The notes beneath the pieces are model-generated. The model saw only the letters and a program-made list of their open reading frames with translations, did no database searches and was not told the origin of the DNA. From positions 1 to 13,328 of the forward strand of contig CAIOSF010000215.1 of assembly GCA_903860855.1 (NCBI GenBank): 13,328 bases of DNA. Reading direction: 5' to 3'. The stretch is from an uncultured Alphaproteobacteria bacterium (GTDB taxonomy: Bacteria; Pseudomonadota; Alphaproteobacteria; Rickettsiales; Midichloriaceae). The position numbers and the translations under genes are program-made. Positions 5,640 to 13,328 of the stretch are shown in pieces. Position 1 is the stretch's first letter. Each line of letters opens with the position of its first letter.

Positions 5640-7460
5640 ATGTTACACTATTCTTCCATTCGGAATATAGCAATCATTGCTCACGTTGACCATGGTAAAA
5701 CCACATTGGTCGATAAAATGCTCCAACAGAGCGGAACATTTCGTGACAATGAAGCAATAAGCGACCGCCTAATGGATTGCAACGATCTAGAAAAAGAGAG
5801 GGGCATAACAATATTAGCTAAATGCACATCCATAATCTATGATAAAATCAAATACAATATCGTAGATACGCCAGGACATGCTGATTTTGGTGGAGAAGTA
5901 GAGAGGGTTCTCTCAATGGTTGATGGAGTTGTTCTTCTGGTTGATTCATCGGAAGGTCCAATGCCTCAAACTAAATTCGTCCTCTCCAAGGCACTAAAGG
6001 CTGGGCTCAAACCGATTGTTGTCATCAATAAGGTTGATAGACAAGATGCAAGGATTAGCGAAGTGATAGATGAAATTCTAGACTTATTCATAATGTTAGA
6101 GGCTAGTGATGATCAACTGGATTTCCCCGTTCTTTACGCTTCTGGCAGAAATGGCTGGGCTAGTTATGATTGGGAAAAGCCAACGACAGATTTAAAAGAT
6201 TTGTTTGAATTGGTTGAGCGCCATGTCCCGGCCCCACAAGTTGATAAGACCGCACCGTTTTCCATGTTGGCGACTATACTTACATCTGATCCATATGTAG
6301 GCCGCATTCTGATTGGCAAGATATACTCAGGGGAAGTCAAAGTTGGCTCGATCGTCAAAGCTATGAATTTGAAAGGAGAGCTCATTGAGAATACAAGACT
6401 CACCAAGCTATTTGGGTTTCGTGGTATTGAGCGTATGCCAATCGAAAAGGCTGAAGCAGGAGATATCATAGCCATTGCCGGCATCGACAAGACATCGGTA
6501 TCTGATACGATTTGCTTTCCTGAAGTGACTGTACCACTAACGTCAACACCGGTGGATCCACCGACTATGGCCGTTACCATTTCTGTTAATGATTCTCCTC
6601 TTGCTGGTCGTGAAGGCACCAAGGTTACATCGCGTATGATCCTTGACCGCTTACAAAAAGAGGCAGAGAGCAATGTGGCGATTTCATTAACAATATCTGC
6701 TTCTGGAGAGCACTTTGAAGTTGGCGGAAGAGGTGAGCTACAACTAGGTATCGTCATTGAAACGATGAGAAGAGAAGGATTTGAGTTATCCGTCTCGAGA
6801 CCAAAGGTAATCTTTGCAAGAGATGAAAATAACCAGCTGCTTGAACCGATAGAAGAAGTGATCATCGACGTTGATTCGGAATATGGTGGTAGTGTGATCG
6901 AGAAGATGTCATTGCGTAAAGGAGAATTAATCGATATGAAAACATCGACTGGTGGGAAACAGCGCATGGTATTTCATGCTCCATCCAGAGGGCTTATCGG
7001 TTATCAGAGCGAATTCCGCAATGACACTAGAGGGACGGGAGTTCTTAGTAGGTTATTCCATTCATATCAGCCATTCCGTGGTGAGATTGCTTCACGTAGG
7101 AATGGAGCGCTCATTTCTACTGATGATGGAGAGGTAGTGGCCTATGCTCTATGGAATCTAGAGGATCGTGGTATGATGTTCATCCATCCAAGGGCGAAAG
7201 TTTATAAAGGAATGATCATTGGAGAACATAATCGCGAAAATGATCTGGAGGTTAACCCCTTAAAGAATAAGCAGCTGACGAATATAAGGGCAGCTGGAAC
7301 CGATGAGAATATAAAACTTACCCCCCCCCGGATCATGACCCTAGAAGAAACTTTGTCCTATATTCAAGATGATGAGCTTGTGGAGGTGACACCTAAGAAT
7401 ATTCGATTGAGGAAGAGGTTTCTTTCTCAAAATGAGCGCAAAAGATCTAGTAAGATTTAG
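5640..7460 (+). CDS. typA: Ribosome-associated GTPase TypA/BipA
   Basis: A complete 606-residue protein, normal length for TypA/BipA, a translation-factor-type GTPase that binds the ribosome and supports 50S assembly and growth under cold or stress. The G domain shows G1 AHVDHGKTT (14-22), G2 RGITI (54-58), G3 DTPGH (76-80) and G4 NKVD (130-133). EF-G-like domains follow. The BipA-specific C-terminal region contains [10 protein letters not shown] and ends with the family signature [17 protein letters not shown]. The ATG at 5640 matches the family N-terminus, with a weak GAGAT site about 8 bases upstream. Codons 561-564 include a run of nine C residues (7321-7329), yet the frame is intact. The gene is flanked by minus-strand genes and has a hairpin downstream, so it is probably monocistronic. 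Confidence 0.97.
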   Translation: MLHYSSIRNIAIIAHVDHGKTTLVDKMLQQSGTFRDNEAISDRLMDCNDLEKERGITILAKCTSIIYDKIKYNIVDTPGHADFGGEVERVLSMVDGVVLLVDSSEGPMPQTKFVLSKALKAGLKPIVVINKVDRQDARISEVIDEILDLFIMLEASDDQLDFPVLYASGRNGWASYDWEKPTTDLKDLFELVERHVPAPQVDKTAPFSMLATILTSDPYVGRILIGKIYSGEVKVGSIVKAMNLKGELIENTRLTKLFGFRGIERMPIEKAEAGDIIAIAGIDKTSVSDTICFPEVTVPLTSTPVDPPTMAVTISVNDSPLAGREGTKVTSRMILDRLQKEAESNVAISLTISASGEHFEVGGRGELQLGIVIETMRREGFELSVSRPKVIFARDENNQLLEPIEEVIIDVDSEYGGSVIEKMSLRKGELIDMKTSTGGKQRMVFHAPSRGLIGYQSEFRNDTRGTGVLSRLFHSYQPFRGEIASRRNGALISTDDGEVVAYALWNLEDRGMMFIHPRAKVYKGMIIGEHNRENDLEVNPLKNKQLTNIRAAGTDENIKLTPPRIMTLEETLSYIQDDELVEVTPKNIRLRKRFLSQNERKRSSKI

Positions 7461-7518
7461 AGGGGTTTATGCTCATCAATTGGATGCGTGATCTGGATTT
7501 CACTAAATAGGTAGTATG

Positions 7519-7549
7519 CTGGTTTTGACCAGGTTTTATGAGTTTTTTT
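7519..7549 (+). terminator. Weak hairpin terminator after typA
   Basis: A 5-bp stem CTGGT/ACCAG (7519-7532, 4-base loop) is followed by GTTTTATGAG and seven T residues (7543-7549). It lies 58 bases after the typA stop, in the gap between the convergent typA and ribF genes. The stem is short and the T-run is displaced, so efficiency is doubtful. Confidence 0.4.
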
Positions 7550-7590
7550 AAAATCTGTGCGTAAGGTGAGTTGCAATTCTGGATATTGCA

Positions 7591-8643
7591 TTAGACTACT
7601 TGTTTAATTATATAACGAGAGCTCATGATATCTGTTTCTATTTGATGGCGCAAGGCATCAATTGATGTGAACTTCCTCTCAGGCCTGATGAACTGAATAG
7701 GCCAAATTTTTAGTGTTTTGCCATATAACGATTTCTTAAATTGATCCGTTTCAACTTGGTCAGCTATATTTTGAGTTTTGCTGTTATAACCAGAATAATT
7801 ATCAAGAAAAAGGTGTGTTTCCATTATCAAATCACAACTTGATGTCACTGTCGGTCTGTTTCCTATATTGGCTATACCGTATATTTTCCTTTCTTCACCA
7901 TCTTCTCTTGCATCGATTTTTTCTCCTATTTCTATTATCTGAGCTTTTACCAGATAGACCCCATTAGCTGGATAGCAGATATCATCCTGTAATGCTATAT
8001 TGGCTGTTGGAACACCTAGGTGCTTTTTAGCTAATTCAGATCCTTGCACAACCTCACCATCTATGCTGTATGGACGTCCAAGAAGTCTGCTTGCTATACC
8101 AACAGCTCCTACTTCCAACATGGCTTTTATATAAGAAGATGAGAGAGTATGGTATTCACAGTGAATTGGTCCTATGGCTCGATATTGGTAACCAAACTTC
8201 TCCGATGCTGATTGTAGAGTGCTTATATCACCGCTTCTTTTATGGCCAAAGCGGAAATTATAGCCAGTTATGATGGCGCGCACCTCCAAATGATTCATCA
8301 GATAATGAATGAATTCAGGTGGTTGCATATACATCATGTGGTCATTGAAGTCCAGAGTATAGATCAGATCTATACCAGTTTTTGCCAGCTCTTCCAGTTT
8401 CTGTTTATAACTCATAATGCTTTTTCTGGGAATGCCAACAAATCTAGATGGATGTGGTTCAAAGGTTATTACTGCGCTCTGCAGTCCCATGGCCTTAGCT
8501 TTGTATATGCAGCTTCGTATCACCTCTTGATGACCCAAATGAACTCCATCAAAGTTACCTAACGCCGCGACACAACATCTTTTTGCTTTATGAGACGGAG
8601 CTTTAGTATTTTTTGATATGTTTAGGGTTATATACTCAGCCAT
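7591..8643 (-). CDS. ribF: Bifunctional riboflavin kinase/FAD synthetase RibF
   Basis: This 350-residue enzyme converts riboflavin to FMN (C-terminal kinase) and FMN to FAD (N-terminal adenylyltransferase). The adenylyltransferase part shows GNFDGVHLGH (29-38, HxGH type), TFEPHP (60-65), YNFRFGHKRSGD and SSSYIK. The kinase part shows GEVVQGSELAKKHLGVPTAN, YPANGVYLV and GIANIGNRPTV, then ETHLF and a late LYGK strand. Two insertions are visible: about 12 extra residues between YLVKAQI and KIYGIANIG, and about 20 between ETHLFLDNYSG and LYGK, where most RibF proteins have a tight loop. The catalytic residues are kept, so the enzyme is expected to be active. It follows the ABC exporter gene by 69 bases with no terminator between them, so co-transcription is likely. 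Its FAD would serve LpdA, encoded upstream in the same series. Confidence 0.95.
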   Translation of the reverse strand: MAEYITLNISKNTKAPSHKAKRCCVAALGNFDGVHLGHQEVIRSCIYKAKAMGLQSAVITFEPHPSRFVGIPRKSIMSYKQKLEELAKTGIDLIYTLDFNDHMMYMQPPEFIHYLMNHLEVRAIITGYNFRFGHKRSGDISTLQSASEKFGYQYRAIGPIHCEYHTLSSSYIKAMLEVGAVGIASRLLGRPYSIDGEVVQGSELAKKHLGVPTANIALQDDICYPANGVYLVKAQIIEIGEKIDAREDGEERKIYGIANIGNRPTVTSSCDLIMETHLFLDNYSGYNSKTQNIADQVETDQFKKSLYGKTLKIWPIQFIRPERKFTSIDALRHQIETDIMSSRYIIKQVV

Positions 8644-8712
8644 TGTCTAATACGCTTTTGCTCTTTGATAAATATTGTATTGAAATTAAATGAATGTTGA
8701 GTTGTTTTTTTA

Positions 8713-10503
8713 TTACTCATCATTCTGTTTAGCAAGTAAAAAACCGCCAACTTGAGAATCCCAAAGAGTTTTATATAGCCCACCACTATTGAGTAATATA
8801 GTGTGAGTATCATCTTCCACAATTTTTCCTCGATTAAATACGATTATACGATCCATGTGGAGTAGAGTTGATAAACGGTGCGCTATAGCAACAGTTGTTC
8901 TATTCTGCATTAATTCCCATAGGCTTTCTTGGATGCAACTTTCAGTGACGGAATCAAGCTGAGATGTGGCCTCATCTAAAATCAAAATCGGAGCATTTTT
9001 TAAGATTGCCCTGGCAATTGCTATCCTTTGGCGCTGACCACCAGAGAGTTTAAGTCCCCGTTCTCCTACAAGAGACTCATAGCCTTGCGGTAGTTTACTG
9101 ATAAATTCATGGGTATAGGCTTTCTTCGCAGCTTCAATGACTTCCTCATCGGTTGCTTCAATGCGTCCATAACGTATATTCTCCATCAAAGTGCGATGAA
9201 AAAGCGATGGATCCTGAGGAATCATAGCGATATTTTTACGCAAACTATCTTGTGTGACAGCAAGAATATCTTGGCCATCAATCATGATATGGCCATCAGC
9301 AACATCGTAAAGCCTAAGTATTAGGCCTACGAAAGTTGATTTACCACCACCGGAATATCCAACTAGGCCAACTTTTTGACCAGCTTCGATCATCACTGAT
9401 TTGTTTTGAAACAAATCTTCAGTGTCTTTATAACAGAATGTGACGTCAGAGAAAGTAATTTGGCCCCTTGTAACTAACAAATTTGACGCTCCTTTTTTGT
9501 CTTTTATATCTTGCGGTCCGATTAGATTGGTAAGGCTCTGTTTACATTTTCCAACTGCTTGATTGAATGCATCAACTTGTGACATAGTATGCCAAGTCAT
9601 ATGAGCAACTTCCATACTTAATCCTACAATAAGCGCAAAATCACCCACAGTTATCAACTGATTCTTGTATAAGCTAAGTAAAAAATAAATCATAAAGCCG
9701 AGCATTATCGCGATCAATAGGCCCTGGGCCGAGCTTATCTTTATTAAAAACAGCTCTTTTGTTTTGAATTTCTCTTTGGTAAGAAGTAAAGAATTTTCAA
9801 GACGTAAGACTTCGTAAATACGTCTAGCAAAAATTTTCACGCTATTAGCATTTGTAATGCTATCTACCAATTGACCTGATATAGCTAACTCGGAATCAGT
9901 ATGAATATCTGATAACTTAACAAGACGTTTTGACATACATATGCTAAATGAAGAAAAGGCGAGAAACCATAAAGCCAATGTATAAAAAAACTTTGGATTT
10001 ACATAGTACGCGCTTGCAAGGGCAATCATTACTAATGAAAATCCTCGAATGAACTCTTGTGATATGCTATGTAGAATACGTTCTACATTATCGGCGAGGG
10101 TGTTGAGTTGACCAGAAATACGACCTGATAAATTATCATGAAAAAATTGCTGAGAAGAATCAAGGATAAACCTAAAGACTTCGCTAATGATTTGATTTTT
10201 AATCACTGGCTGGAATTTATAGTGCAAGTATGCAACCGACCTCCAGGTAAAATTGTCAAATACTATAAAATTTAATACAAGAAGCATAGCTGGCCAGGTC
10301 AATAGTGAAACATCTTCTGTTTGCAATGAAGATAATGAGTTGATCATATACTTAATCAGCATGCTATTGAAAGGACCCCAGCATCCGGCGAGCATCGCAA
10401 GGCAAACATAAGCTATAACGGCACGTTTATATGGTTTTAAAAAATGCCATATAAAAGACCATAAATTTTGCGGCAGTTTTACATTGAGCTTTTTTGCATG
10501 CAT
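8713..10503 (-). CDS. ABC exporter half-transporter (fused membrane and ATPase domains)
   Basis: This 596-residue protein has the type IV ABC exporter layout. The N-terminal membrane domain has about six hydrophobic segments (about 28-52, 68-84, 155-170, 172-190, 258-280 and 285-300). The ATPase domain starts at about 345. It contains Walker A GYSGGGKST (382-390), Q-loop IPQDPSLFHR, signature LSGGQRQR (486-493), Walker B ILILDEATS (506-514) and H-loop AHRLST (His542). All are intact, so a homodimer should be active. The substrate (lipid, drug or peptide) cannot be told from the sequence. It resembles multidrug/lipid exporters of the MsbA class without being a clear MsbA. The ATG at 10503 gives MHAKKLNVKL; no Shine-Dalgarno site precedes it, because a palindromic repeat fills nearly the whole upstream gap to lpdA. 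Confidence 0.9.
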   Translation of the reverse strand: MHAKKLNVKLPQNLWSFIWHFLKPYKRAVIAYVCLAMLAGCWGPFNSMLIKYMINSLSSLQTEDVSLLTWPAMLLVLNFIVFDNFTWRSVAYLHYKFQPVIKNQIISEVFRFILDSSQQFFHDNLSGRISGQLNTLADNVERILHSISQEFIRGFSLVMIALASAYYVNPKFFYTLALWFLAFSSFSICMSKRLVKLSDIHTDSELAISGQLVDSITNANSVKIFARRIYEVLRLENSLLLTKEKFKTKELFLIKISSAQGLLIAIMLGFMIYFLLSLYKNQLITVGDFALIVGLSMEVAHMTWHTMSQVDAFNQAVGKCKQSLTNLIGPQDIKDKKGASNLLVTRGQITFSDVTFCYKDTEDLFQNKSVMIEAGQKVGLVGYSGGGKSTFVGLILRLYDVADGHIMIDGQDILAVTQDSLRKNIAMIPQDPSLFHRTLMENIRYGRIEATDEEVIEAAKKAYTHEFISKLPQGYESLVGERGLKLSGGQRQRIAIARAILKNAPILILDEATSQLDSVTESCIQESLWELMQNRTTVAIAHRLSTLLHMDRIIVFNRGKIVEDDTHTILLNSGGLYKTLWDSQVGGFLLAKQNDE

Positions 10504-10508
10504 CTGTT

Positions 10509-10615
10509 ATACCAGTTTTCAAATGTAATAGGCAAGCCCACATGGAATGGATGCAAGTCAAATGTAATAGACAAGCCAAAGGCAAAGCGGCAGTAGTTAC
10601 AAGGGTAACTGGTAT
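10509..10615 (+). repeat. Palindromic repeat element, copy 2 (107 bp)
   Basis: A 107-bp element is bounded by ATACCAGTT (10509-10517) and AACTGGTAT (10607-10615). It carries an internal 20-bp duplication with one mismatch, TCAAATGTAATAGGCAAGCC at 10519-10538 and again, with GACAAG, at 10558-10577. The 1267-1357 copy has only one such unit. The core is otherwise nearly identical to that copy in the opposite orientation. The element occupies the lpdA-exporter junction almost exactly. Its last base is the final base of the lpdA stop codon, and it ends 5 bases short of the exporter ATG. It thus forms most of the leader of the exporter message. Confidence 0.8.
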
Positions 10616-12090
10616 CATATATGTATCGCTCTGTTTTGAGCAGCCAAAGCAGCCTCATGCAGCATCTCCGACAAGGTTGGGTGAGGGAATACAGTTGCTA
10701 TAATCTCATTCTCTGTGCATTCTGCTGTTTTAGCTAGAACCAAAGTTGATATCAGCTCCGTTACTTCTGTCCCGACCAGATGAGCACCAAGCAGTTCTCC
10801 AGTTTTCTCTTCGAATATTAGTTTTATCAGTCCTTGAGGTTCTCCCATAGCTATGGCTTTGCCATTGCCAACGAAGGGGAACTTTCCGATTCTAATTTTA
10901 TATCCAGCTGAGATTGCCGCCTTCTCTGTTAATCCAACACTTGCTATTTGAGGTGATGAATATGTACAGCCTGGTATATTTTCTTTCTTAATACCATGGA
11001 CATTTGGGAGATTTGCAATTTTTTCAATACAAACGATTCCTTGGTGGCTAGCTTTATGGGCGAGGAGGGGGAATGTTGTGATATCGCCTATTGCGTATAC
11101 GCCAGGTTCATTTGTCCTCATAAATTCATCGATCTCAACGTACCCACCTTTGCCAAGAGTCACTTTGGTTTTTTCTAATCCAAGGTCATCAGTATTAGGA
11201 AGAACACCTACTGCCGATAGGATACGATCGAAGGTTTTATTAATGCTCTGATCCTTGCTGGTCTGCAATGTTACCTTGGCAGAGTCATCCGAAACTTTGA
11301 TATTCAATATGTCTGCCGAAGTAATGATCTCGATTCCCCTCTGTTCAAACATCTTTCTAGCAAAGGTCGCTATTTCGTCGTCCTCACTCAGCAGAATTCT
11401 ATCTGCTATCTCAATGAGCGTGACTTTGCAACCGAATGTGGCATAAAAGCTGGCAAATTCAACTCCTATAGCCCCACTTCCTATTACCAGCAACGATTGT
11501 GGCATCTCAGGCGGGGTCATCGCATCCCTATAATCCCAAATAACCTTATGGTCGATGGTTAGGTTTGGCAGACTTCTAGCTCTAGCTCCTGTGGCTAAAA
11601 TTATATGGGGAGAGGAGATTCTAATATTTGAACTGGAACTTGGAATTTTAGAACTGTTTTTGGATTTATTTTCTTCCGCATTCTGCTTATTATCTTGTTG
11701 TATTATATCAATAATGCCATTCCCAGCCAGCCTAGCATAACCATAGATCACATCTATCTTGTTTTTCTTCATGAGCATCCCTATCCCATCGCTCAACTGC
11801 TTGGCAATTTTACGGGATCTATCGATGATATCTTTGATTTGAAATGAGCTGGATGACACCTCTATACCAAACGATTTAGCATGTTGAATATAGTCGTAAA
11901 TATCGGCTGATCTCAACAGAGCCTTGGTTGGTATACAGCCCCAATTGAGGCAAATCCCTCCCAGGGCCTCTCTTTCAACTATGGCCGTACGGAATCCAAG
12001 CTGGGCGGCACGAATTGCAGCCACATACCCACCTGGTCCTCCACCCACTACTATTACATCATAGGAATCTGTTTGCATATTTATACCCAT
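10615..12090 (-). CDS. lpdA: Dihydrolipoamide dehydrogenase (E3)
   Basis: This 491-residue flavoprotein reoxidises the lipoyl groups of 2-oxoacid dehydrogenase complexes, passing electrons through FAD to NAD. Seen are the FAD-binding GGGPGG (16-21), the redox pair C47/C52 in GGICLNWGCIPTK, ATGAR (167-170), the NAD-binding GSGAIG (204-209), a second FAD contact YAIGD (332-336), and the C-terminal HPTLSE with the His470-Glu475 dyad. A low-complexity stretch rich in Asn, Lys and Ser (about 131-158) is inserted before the ISSPHIILATG strand; such length variation is tolerated there. Two starts are possible, ATG at 12090 or at 12078 (MQTDSYDVIV); neither has a strong ribosome site. It follows pdhC by 14 bases, so it is surely co-transcribed and serves pyruvate dehydrogenase. 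Confidence 0.97.
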   Translation of the reverse strand: MGINMQTDSYDVIVVGGGPGGYVAAIRAAQLGFRTAIVEREALGGICLNWGCIPTKALLRSADIYDYIQHAKSFGIEVSSSSFQIKDIIDRSRKIAKQLSDGIGMLMKKNKIDVIYGYARLAGNGIIDIIQQDNKQNAEENKSKNSSKIPSSSSNIRISSPHIILATGARARSLPNLTIDHKVIWDYRDAMTPPEMPQSLLVIGSGAIGVEFASFYATFGCKVTLIEIADRILLSEDDEIATFARKMFEQRGIEIITSADILNIKVSDDSAKVTLQTSKDQSINKTFDRILSAVGVLPNTDDLGLEKTKVTLGKGGYVEIDEFMRTNEPGVYAIGDITTFPLLAHKASHQGIVCIEKIANLPNVHGIKKENIPGCTYSSPQIASVGLTEKAAISAGYKIRIGKFPFVGNGKAIAMGEPQGLIKLIFEEKTGELLGAHLVGTEVTELISTLVLAKTAECTENEIIATVFPHPTLSEMLHEAALAAQNRAIHI

Positions 12091-12104
12091 AAATTATCTA
12101 TCCA

Positions 12105-13328
12105 TCACACTAAAATTGTCATCGGACTTATCAAATAGCCATGTAAAGCAGAACAATACCTAGCCCCAACGGCTCCGTCTATGACTCTATGGTCGCATGA
12201 CATGGTGATCGTCAAGGTCTTGCCAATGGTAAGTTCCCCATTCTTTATTACCGGTTTATCAAGTGCCGCACCAATAGCTAATATAAAAGATTGGGGTGGA
12301 TTAACTATGGCGAAGAAGCTTTCCATACCATACATACCTAAGTTTGAGGTTGTGAAGCTGCCACCCTGAAATTCTTCCGGCCTCAGCTTACCAGCCTTTG
12401 CTCTACCAGCTAGTTGTTTTATCTCATTCGAAACAGTTGACAGAGACTTCTGATCAGCATTCTTCACAATAGGTGTTATTAGACCATCATCTAAAGCTAC
12501 TGCGACGGAGACATCAACCGAGTTATAGTACAACATTCCATCATTGCTCCAGGAAGCATTGGTCTCAGGTACATCCCTCATCGCCATGGCCGAAGCTTTA
12601 ACTATGATGTCGTTAACTGAGATTTTATAACGATCGCCAGCCCGTTGATTCATTTGTGTACGAAGCTCCAGTAGTTCGCTTACCTCACAGGTAACAGATA
12701 AGTAAAAATGGGGCACTTCCTGCTTTGACTGAACCATTCTTTGAGCTATGACCTTGCGTATATTGCTTACAGGTGTCATCTCATAGGATGATGCAGGCTG
12801 AGTCCTTTCAGTGAAACTAGTTTGTTCGCAAATTTTAGGTATGGTCTGATCTTTTACCTCTTTACCACTGACACTGCAGTTCTTCACAGAAGCTAAAACA
12901 TCATCTCTTACGATGCGCCCGCCGGGACCACTGCCATGAACCTCTCTCAGATCCACAGCTTTGTCCTTTGCTATGCGCTTTGCTAGGGGGGAGGCAAATA
13001 TCCTACCACCACTTGTCTCTCCACCTCTTGCATCCCCTATCGAAGATGGGCTTGAGTTTAAGGCTAGACTCCCTATCTTCTCATCGATCGCTATCTTAGC
13101 ATTAGTTGCATTAGTTTTTTTGCTATTGTCTGCTGCTGTATTATCTGTTACTTCGGCGCCGGTACCTTGAGCTGAGTTTGCTGCATCGGCATCGTTTGCT
13201 TCAGCGATTATTTTGTCTATGGCAGCATCATCATCTCCATCTTCGCGTAAAACAGCAATTAGCTGATTAACCTTTACTCCATGAGTTCCAGCCGACACCA
13301 GTATCTTAGCGATGACACCGCTATCGAC
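12105..13328 (-). CDS. pdhC: Pyruvate dehydrogenase E2 (acetyltransferase), N-terminus beyond right edge
   Basis: The 407 visible residues are the greater part of the E2 core, which takes the acetyl group from E1 and transfers it to CoA. At the right edge the frame is open (VDSGVIAKILVSAGTHG), the second half of a lipoyl domain whose lipoyl-lysine turn lies outside the window. A long Ala-, Asn- and Asp-rich linker follows (about 41-110), then the E1/E3-binding domain FASPLAKRIA...GPGGRIVRDDV (about 111-146). The catalytic domain begins near MTPVSNIRKVIAQRM and carries the active-site DHRVIDGA (His380, Asp384 in visible numbering) 28 residues from the C-terminus. A GTG at 13298 is merely internal. 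The single lipoyl domain type and the pairing with lpdA fit the alphaproteobacterial enzyme. Confidence 0.97.
   Translation of the reverse strand, partial: VDSGVIAKILVSAGTHGVKVNQLIAVLREDGDDDAAIDKIIAEANDADAANSAQGTGAEVTDNTAADNSKKTNATNAKIAIDEKIGSLALNSSPSSIGDARGGETSGGRIFASPLAKRIAKDKAVDLREVHGSGPGGRIVRDDVLASVKNCSVSGKEVKDQTIPKICEQTSFTERTQPASSYEMTPVSNIRKVIAQRMVQSKQEVPHFYLSVTCEVSELLELRTQMNQRAGDRYKISVNDIIVKASAMAMRDVPETNASWSNDGMLYYNSVDVSVAVALDDGLITPIVKNADQKSLSTVSNEIKQLAGRAKAGKLRPEEFQGGSFTTSNLGMYGMESFFAIVNPPQSFILAIGAALDKPVIKNGELTIGKTLTITMSCDHRVIDGAVGARYCSALHGYLISPMTILV

Noticed and set aside
6164..6967. A 267-codon minus-strand open frame.
   Set aside because: It lies wholly antisense inside typA, whose conserved motifs are unmistakable; it has a Ser-rich composition typical of antisense shadows.
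1..13328. Search for tRNA, rRNA, tmRNA, CRISPR arrays or a complete insertion sequence.
   Set aside because: No cloverleaf with T-loop signature, no regularly spaced repeats and no transposase-like reading frame were seen by eye.

Overview
The window looks like a chromosomal segment of an intracellular or symbiotic alphaproteobacterium of the Rickettsiales type. This is inferred from several things together: an alphaproteobacterial pdhC-lpdA pair, a free-standing VirB2/TrbC-type pilin gene, weak Shine-Dalgarno sites, moderately A+T-rich DNA, decaying duplicated genes, and short palindromic repeats lying between genes. A member of the Midichloriaceae is possible, but the genus cannot be fixed from the sequence alone.

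Left part (1-5640), accessory. A partial charged hypothetical gene runs off the left edge on the minus strand. elbB (DJ-1/PfpI-like glyoxalase) diverges from it on the plus strand. Two tandem minus-strand copies of one alpha/beta-hydrolase-fold gene follow. The downstream copy (1379-2097) has lost its whole catalytic core. The other (2297-3647) keeps the nucleophile elbow but its frame is broken at about three points, two of them in A-tracts. Next comes a plus-strand gene for a lipoprotein with two CX3C-x6-CX3C cysteine modules, then a VirB2-like pilin gene with its own promoter and a strong terminator. Between the pilin gene and typA lies a start-less minus-strand reading frame that looks like the tail of a lost gene.

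Right part (5640-13328), housekeeping. typA/bipA is on the plus strand behind an A/C-rich, G-free leader. On the minus strand, transcribed towards typA, is the series pdhC (cut by the right edge), lpdA, an ABC exporter half-transporter and ribF. PdhC (E2) and LpdA (E3) are subunits of pyruvate dehydrogenase. RibF makes FMN and FAD, and FAD is the cofactor of LpdA. The exporter between them has no evident link to either.

A family of about 90-107 bp elements bounded by ATACCA...TGGTAT inverted repeats occurs three times (1267-1357, 3714-3817, 10509-10615), always in a gene gap. One copy fills the lpdA-exporter junction almost exactly. I see no tRNA, rRNA, CRISPR array or complete insertion sequence.
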